Source: Opitutia bacterium UBA957 (lineage in GTDB: Bacteria > Verrucomicrobiota > Verrucomicrobiia > Opitutales > UBA953). From it: DNA of 11,746 nt. A program made the position numbers and the translations under genes. Below the pieces are notes generated by a model. The model did not search any database. It had not been told where the DNA came from and was given only the letters and a program-made list of their open reading frames with translations. Numbering within the stretch: position 1 is the stretch's first letter; each line of letters starts with the position of its first letter. Location: the NCBI GenBank assembly GCA_002293065.1, contig DBCN01000113.1, forward strand, positions 1-11,746. Direction: 5' to 3'. Below, piece after piece: positions 8,501 through 11,746 of the stretch.

Positions 8501-11500
8501 CGCTCATCGACGTGCAGGAAGGCGTCTTCACGGGTGGCTCCAACGGCAACGAGGTCTGGACCAACAACAAGTCCGACCTGAACGTCGCGGCGGGGGCCGT
8601 CTTCAATGGCGTCGAGGCTAACGTCCGCGTCAATCGCCTCAGTGGTACAGGCACGATCAAATCCGGCTATCCTGGCGCTGGCTACCAGGCGATGGCCATC
8701 GGCGTGGATAACGGCAGCGGGTCTTTTGACGGCATCATCGCCAACGGCGTCGCCGCGGCCAACCTCGTCAAGGAAGGCACGGGGACGATCGTGTTCCTCG
8801 GCGCCAATACCTATACCGGCACCACGCAGGTCGCGGCGGGAACGCTGCAGGTCGGCGATGGCGGCACCGTCGGCACCATCGGCACTGGCGCCATCACGAT
8901 CGCGACCGGAGCGACCTTGGAGATCAACCGCGGCAACGATTTTTCCACCGCCACGGGGCAAACCATCGCTGGGGCGGGTACCCTCGTGAAAACGGGTTCG
9001 GGCAGCGCGATTTTCAATGGTAGCATGAGCGGCTTGGATAACTTGGTGGTGTACGATGGCCTCGTCCGGACGGACGCTTGGAATCCCTGGAAGACGGGCT
9101 TGCGCCTGAACGTGAACGGTTTGGGGGTCTTTGAGCTTTGGAACACCGCCGTGACCGTCGGGGAACTCAACGGCAACGGTGTCATCCGTAATTCCGCAAA
9201 CTGGAGCGGCTATGCGGGTGGCGCGGCCATCGCGGTCAACAACCTGACGGTTGAAGCCGGCGATTTCGGGGGCGTCATCACCGACAATGGTTACGGCAAC
9301 GGGGGCAACACGGGGACGAACGGCGATACGTCCTTGAACCTCATCAAGTCGGGCGTCGGTGCCTTCACCTTGTCAGGAATAAGCGATTATTCCGGCGTAA
9401 CGACCCTGGCTGGCGGCGTGTTGCAGGTCGCCTTCTTGGCGGACAACGGCGTGCCTAGCAGTTTGGGCTTGGGCACGGGCGACACCAACAATGACCGTAT
9501 CGGTCTGCTCTTCCGCGGGGGCGTCTTGAAGTTCGCGGGCTCCACCGCGCAAACCACGGATCGGGCGATCCGCCTGAGCACCAACGGTGGGGGTGGCACC
9601 ATCGACGCCTCAGGTAGCACCATCGATGCCACCTTGGTTTTCTCGCGTGCCCAGATGCCTAATTGGTGGGAGTCTCCGGGCGCACGCACCCTGACCTTGA
9701 CCGGCCTCAATGCCGGGGCCAACACCTTCACCGCCGGCATCAACGATTTGCCCGGTGTGACCACCATCCATGTGAACAAAGAAGGCGTCGGGACATGGGT
9801 CTTGGCAGGCGCTGGCAACTACCTGGGCGTGACGGACGTCAAGGCCGGCACCTTGGTCGCCGCGAACAGCGCCGCGCTGGGGACGGGTGGGCTGAATGGG
9901 GCGACGATGACTTGGATCCGCAATGGCGCGACGCTGGCGCTCCAAGGCGACATCACGGCGTTCGAGCACCTGCACGTGGTGGGCACGGGTGTCGGTGGGC
10001 AGGGAGCTATCCGGAACTTGGCGGGCGCCAACGCTTTGACGATGACCATCGGTTTGGATGGAGATACGACGATCGGCGTGGACGCCGGAACCCTGACGTT
10101 GGCGAATGCGGTCTACGGCGATGGTGGCTTCAATGCCTCCAACCTCACCAAGACAGGTAATGGCACTTTGGTGCTTTCCGGGACGAATCTTTACACCGGT
10201 GCGACCATTCTCGAAGGCGGTAGACTCGTGGTGACCTCCTTGGGCGTGGGAAGCGGCGGTTCGTCCTTGGGGGATTCCAGTCCCTTGGCTGCGGATAAAC
10301 TGCAACTGAAAGGCGCGGTCACTTTGGAGTATGCTGGAGCCGGCGAAAGCACGGACCGCAGCTTCACGGTCTCCGGTTCGGGGCTGACGCTGTCTTCAGT
10401 TGGAACTGGCCCAGTCCAATTCACCCCCGCCTCTTTGCTGGCCCTTTCGGCGGATGGCGCCTCGACGCGGACCATGACGCTGACTGGGACGCAAACGGGG
10501 GACAACACCTTCGCTTCGACGCTGCTGGGCGATCCCGCGGCGGCGGATCAAATCCAGAAAATCGTCAAGCGTGGCGTCGGTAAGTGGGTGCTCGCAGGGT
10601 CCGCCAATCGTTTCCGTAGCGACTTCACGTTGGAACTCTCAGGGGGTACGCTTGGTCTCGCTCCGGGCGTGCTTGGTGGAGTCAGCCATACGGGAGACAT
10701 CGCGGTGCTTGCGGACGCCACCTTGCGGTGGGAGCCGGGGAACACCGATGACCTATCCGCGCGTATCGTCTTGGCGGATGGTGTGCAGTCGACGTTGGAC
10801 GTCGCCGGTGGCGATTTGACGCTGGCCAGTTCGATGCGCCTGGGCTCCGGACAGACGGCGACCGTGCGCAAGACGGGCGTCGGTACCATGACGATCAACG
10901 CCGCCCAAAGCATGGCTGCGGTGCGCGTGGATGCCGGTAAACTGCGGGTAAACCATACGGGTGCCTTGGGTGCCGGGGTGGTGACGGTCAACGGTGGGAC
11001 CTTGTCCATCGCAACGGGGATTTCGGTCCCCAACGCGGTGCAGATCAACCAAGGCGGCGTCTTGGAAGGCACGGGTGGCGCAGGCGCTGTTTCCGTCAGG
11101 ACGGGCGGTCGCCTGAGTCCGGGCGCCTCACCCGGCGTCCTGAGCATGCAGAGCCTCGTGCTCGAACCGGGCGCCTTCCTCGATTGGCAGGTTCATGACG
11201 CGGCCGGAGCGGCTGGCGTCGGCTATGACCGCCTAAGCGTGATCGGTGCCGTCGACCTTTCCGGATTGTCGGTGGGAAATAAGGCGACGATCCGCGTCAT
11301 CTCTTTGGCGATGGTCGGTCCCGATGTGGTCGGTAATCCGTTGAACTTCGACAACAACGTCGTGGCCAATACGGCGCCCCGCAGCTTCACCTTGGCGACT
11401 TACGGAACCCTTAACCTTGGCGCCAATCAGAACATCAACGACGCCTTTGCGGTCGACCTCAGTCAGTTCCGTTTCTCCGACGGCTCCTTGGGCGATGCTG

Positions 11501-11637
11501 GCCTGTGGGTGGTGTCCTATGATTCCAACGGTGGCGCGATCATGTTGACGGCCATTCCGGAGCCCTCGACTTATGGGCTGACGTTAGGTGCCTTGGCGCT
11601 GGCGGTGGTCGCGGTACGGCGGCGTAAGCGAACGTAA
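2461..11637 (+). CDS. Giant secreted autotransporter-associated beta-strand repeat protein with PEP-CTERM sorting signal
   Basis: A 3,058-residue exported protein, probably a surface or matrix fibre or adhesin. The N-terminus has a basic stretch and hydrophobic core typical of a signal peptide (about 1-31). Next comes a beta-rich DNRLRE-like region (about 33-203), then PA14-like (about 422-545) and jelly-roll-like (about 770-912) domains. About 18 repeats of the PATR type follow the pattern L.KTG.GTL.LSG.NTY.GGT..NGGTL, with the K at 370, 610, 702, 985, 1240, 1308, 1480, 1607, 1778, 1924, 1993, 2104, 2177, 2296, 2440, 2564, 2703 and 2804; those near 1993 and 2177 are degenerate. The C-terminus has a SPGASPGVL turn, a conserved-looking tail, then PEPSTYGL (3033-3040), a hydrophobic segment and RRRKR. 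No beta-barrel follows, so export by a type V autotransporter route is unlikely. I see only two cysteines (1362, 1577). No Shine-Dalgarno sequence precedes the ATG; the signal peptide starting there supports it. Ligand and function are unknown. Confidence 0.94.
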   Translation: MTSRLRASSRISRATLVAAALLAVAAPKLSGETLSFDGIQVSNAASRVIVATDYADYMGGNATFSSVNAGGRLYWRGAAGDGQYMHFDLTSLVGQQIVGPAYLTLQNANPTWGGGVGGSYLGLANAAWTAAGGAAVPGATALASPVSTTGAYASGSSVSWGFGGSVLQGLVDNPSTNLGLAVIGGSGSTLHFDGGMNPYLSFRTGTLSAASVAGVITVTGGDAWNAANYTYSAGDAYASGATLTINGALTGGSAGDIVINGGQVVVNQPGGVDNAYWAVSSTRINAGGLLTINGHSHVQNLTLAGGELGASAINGQWGGWTIDGLLLATGATTSTISAARLNLDATVAVQVDAGSTLNLTGNVRGGVITKTGTGVLALAGASVHSGGVVLNAGTLSLKNDAALGTGTLTLNAGKLVLNALPGLHEGRLTVGSLDPNQANPRTATRLTTTMANTNAGWGNNQQWNYSGYVYAATAGRWTFGEAVDDAAWLKVNDTVLLNDGAWNSVTVGSIDLSAGWHRIDARFMNASGGAGYSGVDIWATGFGFGVDRQGRGDGTAANFTTLADAGDGATLVRDLLISNSLVLAAGVNELQTPTGGAILSGVLSGSGQLLKTGSGWLTLTGTNTYAGGTNLAEGVVVADAAGALGSGDLTFTGGTLRLTANSTGVAWGPRIKNSTAAVVLEAAGLNYSLDGIAASNTAGLTKAGQGVLSLVGASAHGGDTRVAGGTLKLVSRSTATTVAATIATATGVAFAADPANRLAGVAPSSDVGGGAAEGSGTVASLTDGLAVAGAASAYSVNSGQEITFNLPTNSAPLGYDLVGAKLYGTWNDSGRDALNLASLKVATVQNPTTFVTLAGSAVSFDPGAGFNGLNLASILATNGVLAKDVAAVQFVFGPQENGFAGYAELELLATAVTGTGGRDLLPTTGRLTVDAGSILDLNGNQQTIAGLEGAGTVTNAASGGAVTLTVAQAGSSAFTGALTGELALVKSGAGVLTLSGANTFNGGTTVNGGTLALGGSQGVLQGAVTINAGGTVSMAAGNFNRYWNVASTRINAGGLLTLDGHSHIRNLTLAGGELGGTGGDPTYGNWYFDDVTTVTGGVVSTLSAPNINLANGNLSLEAGATLNFTGSVKDGRFLPTIAAGAKFTNGAAANTSLSLGALVLNGGELAATSAPAANLGNYQLRGDITVGGSSMSTISADVRVVSAENRTFAVADVNGGSDVDLLISGKLGHYDNNSWGYATKTGAGTMKISGVNEIGGFTVDAGLLILEDAGLSGMRDRGLANNAATEFRVTAGSATVAYGISGTGSVAKSGAGTLILSGNNTYAGGTTINGGTLTATRSKLGTGAVVVNNGATLYANDQWVFCGVNGYGEAQRNIASLTLNAGGTLSMDPVAGFANGITNFYLNGGVVTGGANDDSRGALFLFNGNEQITAGGGVTSTIGVSFGLNGNNNSITVDNGSRLELTNVLKRGAFDSAGRGGLVKNGGGTIVLAGANSYDGVTDIAAGTLIAASNTALGAGGHAGETMSFIRDGATLALQGGISLDEHFHVWGAGGGGLGAVRSLAGNNALTNAPGGGAGYCLRSNTTVGVDADTLTVSGFYEDGGNFGLTKVGNGTLVLNVVNGYTGGTTVNGGTLSLLGSGGNGRIGGALTVNAGATVVTTGDGTGFGFFNQLTALTINGGLVKAETSSSHIWNITGGISMTGGELQTNGGTSTADGHAFQWNRTALTTNAAANSAVISGRINLRADGGYANWAVDVADGAAATDLLVSAAITGNGVVLTKTGGGTMTLTGTITYDGTTTVNAGVVELPGGDWVTGNPWGAGGANGALVVGAGATLSTSGGVTQFRSGLALNGGTLSSRGLVYGGDWGNVLLSSDVTVGGAALSTIASQLNLQGNRTFTVGDGSTLDVTGALTFWSWEGAAAGTLTKAGNGTLRLSAASSFGGAVTLAAGTLIYQSTYASPSHAVAAGTLLEFSVGGSGERNSASTLFSGGGTLRKTGTGGIIWGAGVATFALDAGALIDVQEGVFTGGSNGNEVWTNNKSDLNVAAGAVFNGVEANVRVNRLSGTGTIKSGYPGAGYQAMAIGVDNGSGSFDGIIANGVAAANLVKEGTGTIVFLGANTYTGTTQVAAGTLQVGDGGTVGTIGTGAITIATGATLEINRGNDFSTATGQTIAGAGTLVKTGSGSAIFNGSMSGLDNLVVYDGLVRTDAWNPWKTGLRLNVNGLGVFELWNTAVTVGELNGNGVIRNSANWSGYAGGAAIAVNNLTVEAGDFGGVITDNGYGNGGNTGTNGDTSLNLIKSGVGAFTLSGISDYSGVTTLAGGVLQVAFLADNGVPSSLGLGTGDTNNDRIGLLFRGGVLKFAGSTAQTTDRAIRLSTNGGGGTIDASGSTIDATLVFSRAQMPNWWESPGARTLTLTGLNAGANTFTAGINDLPGVTTIHVNKEGVGTWVLAGAGNYLGVTDVKAGTLVAANSAALGTGGLNGATMTWIRNGATLALQGDITAFEHLHVVGTGVGGQGAIRNLAGANALTMTIGLDGDTTIGVDAGTLTLANAVYGDGGFNASNLTKTGNGTLVLSGTNLYTGATILEGGRLVVTSLGVGSGGSSLGDSSPLAADKLQLKGAVTLEYAGAGESTDRSFTVSGSGLTLSSVGTGPVQFTPASLLALSADGASTRTMTLTGTQTGDNTFASTLLGDPAAADQIQKIVKRGVGKWVLAGSANRFRSDFTLELSGGTLGLAPGVLGGVSHTGDIAVLADATLRWEPGNTDDLSARIVLADGVQSTLDVAGGDLTLASSMRLGSGQTATVRKTGVGTMTINAAQSMAAVRVDAGKLRVNHTGALGAGVVTVNGGTLSIATGISVPNAVQINQGGVLEGTGGAGAVSVRTGGRLSPGASPGVLSMQSLVLEPGAFLDWQVHDAAGAAGVGYDRLSVIGAVDLSGLSVGNKATIRVISLAMVGPDVVGNPLNFDNNVVANTAPRSFTLATYGTLNLGANQNINDAFAVDLSQFRFSDGSLGDAGLWVVSYDSNGGAIMLTAIPEPSTYGLTLGALALAVVAVRRRKRT
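3286..3582 (+). repeat. Internal duplication 1, first copy (pairs with about 5584-5850)
   Basis: Residues 276-374 (YWAVSSTRINAGGLLTINGH onward) match residues about 1042-1130 (YWNVASTRINAGGLLTLDGH onward), an offset of 766 residues. The shared core runs through NLTLAGGEL and into L.L.AG.TLN.TG.V. Similarity also extends a little upstream. This exceeds the ordinary short PATR motif and points to duplication of a whole segment. Confidence 0.75.
3724..4095 (+). other. PA14-like domain within the giant protein
   Basis: Residues about 422-545 read GLHEGRLTVGSLD, then WNYSGYVYAATAGRWTFGEAVDDAAWLKVND, then GWHRIDARFMNASGGAGYSGVDIW. The order of a G.W.F...DD...L.V elements and a W-x-R...N..GG motif is characteristic of PA14/GLEYA-type beta domains, which often bind carbohydrates. 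The DD pair at the usual Ca/sugar site is present. Domain edges are approximate and a profile search would be needed for certainty. Confidence 0.65.
4768..5196 (+). other. Jelly-roll-like beta domain within the giant protein
   Basis: Residues about 770-912 interrupt the beta-strand repeats and lack their KTG/GGT pattern. They contain SVNSGQEITFNL, GYDLVGAKLYGTWNDSGRDALNLASLKVATV, then FVFGPQENGFAGYAELELLA. This resembles discoidin-like or other carbohydrate-binding jelly rolls that recur in verrucomicrobial secreted proteins. The assignment is from pattern memory only. Confidence 0.4.
6898..7365 (+). repeat. Internal duplication 2, first copy (pairs with about 9778-10240)
   Basis: Residues about 1480-1635 match residues about 2440-2594, an offset of 960. 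Shared blocks include GVTD..AGTL.AA, a common IR.GATLALQG, EH.HV.G.G.GG.GA.R.LAG.NALT, T.GVDA.TLT, and LTK.GNGTLVL. The first copy has about six extra residues including C1577. The two copies use different synonymous codons, so they are not a recent exact copy. Confidence 0.75.
11557..11634 (+). other. PEP-CTERM sorting signal of the giant protein
   Basis: The last 26 residues begin with PEPSTYGL, continue with a hydrophobic stretch (TLGALALAVVAV) and end in a basic cluster (RRRKRT). This tripartite layout is the PEP-CTERM signal recognised by exosortases in Gram-negative bacteria. It predicts cleavage near the PEP motif and release or modification of the protein at the envelope. No exosortase gene is in the window. 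Confidence 0.92.
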
Positions 11638-11746
11638 GACGCCGCGAGGCGGCACTAGAAGCAGTGCAAAGGGGTGCGCGGCTGAAGGCCGCAAGGGGAA
11701 GCGTGACCTTAGGCCACGAGGGGACAAGGTGACATGGGGACAAGGG
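11638..11746. repeat. 3' flank of giant gene: same four modules in order D-B-A-C, plus hairpin
   Basis: Three bases after the stop codon is a hairpin, GCCGC / GAG loop / GCGGC (11641-11653). It is followed by GCAC TAGAA GCAGTGC (11652-11667), which looks like the GCAC-GCA-GTGC hairpin core split by five bases. Then come module D (11661-11672), B (11678-11699), A (11711-11723) and C (11731-11745), each an exact match to the copies after the protease gene. Module A again forms an imperfect 3-nt-loop hairpin (GTGACC / TTA / GGCCAC). No gene is visible here and no U-run follows the hairpins. Confidence 0.75.

Overview
This 11.7 kb window is GC-rich. It carries two complete plus-strand genes and a 566-bp non-coding spacer that is dense in small repeats. 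Three things suggest Verrucomicrobia, probably Opitutales/Opitutaceae: the very large PEP-CTERM protein built from autotransporter-associated beta-strand repeats, the form of the M48 protease, and the lack of Shine-Dalgarno sequences before either gene. That assignment rests on family knowledge and is not proven from this window.

Layout: (1) 32-1894 encodes a membrane-anchored M48 zinc metalloprotease with a long helical C-terminal extension. (2) 1895-2460 has no convincing gene. It holds short hairpin modules, repeated GTGCAAA words, G-rich runs with a good G-quadruplex pattern, a small inverted hairpin family, a tandem 34-bp repeat pair, and an AT-rich island that is the best promoter candidate for the next gene. 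(3) 2461-11637 encodes a 3,058-residue secreted protein. It has a signal peptide, an N-terminal DNRLRE-like beta domain, a PA14-like domain, a second jelly-roll-like domain, about 18 recognisable beta-strand (PATR-type) repeats, and a C-terminal PEP-CTERM sorting signal instead of an outer-membrane beta-barrel. (4) 11638-11746 is the 3' flank. It holds the same four short sequence modules as the flank of the protease gene, in a different order.

The two genes do not look like one operon: the spacer is long, repeat-filled, and has its own promoter-like island. The protease probably works in membrane protein quality control. The giant protein is probably exported and processed by an exosortase encoded elsewhere, then held at the cell surface or released as an adhesive or matrix-type fibre. 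No functional link between the two is visible.

The most unusual signals are a sharp codon-usage block inside the giant gene (no TTG leucine codon among about 69 leucines over 2.2 kb, against about one third in the first 420 codons), the shuffled intergenic modules at both gene ends, and a hairpin family whose 11-nt core appears in both orientations with compensating stem changes. I saw no CRISPR array, tRNA, rRNA, transposase, phage gene or defence system.
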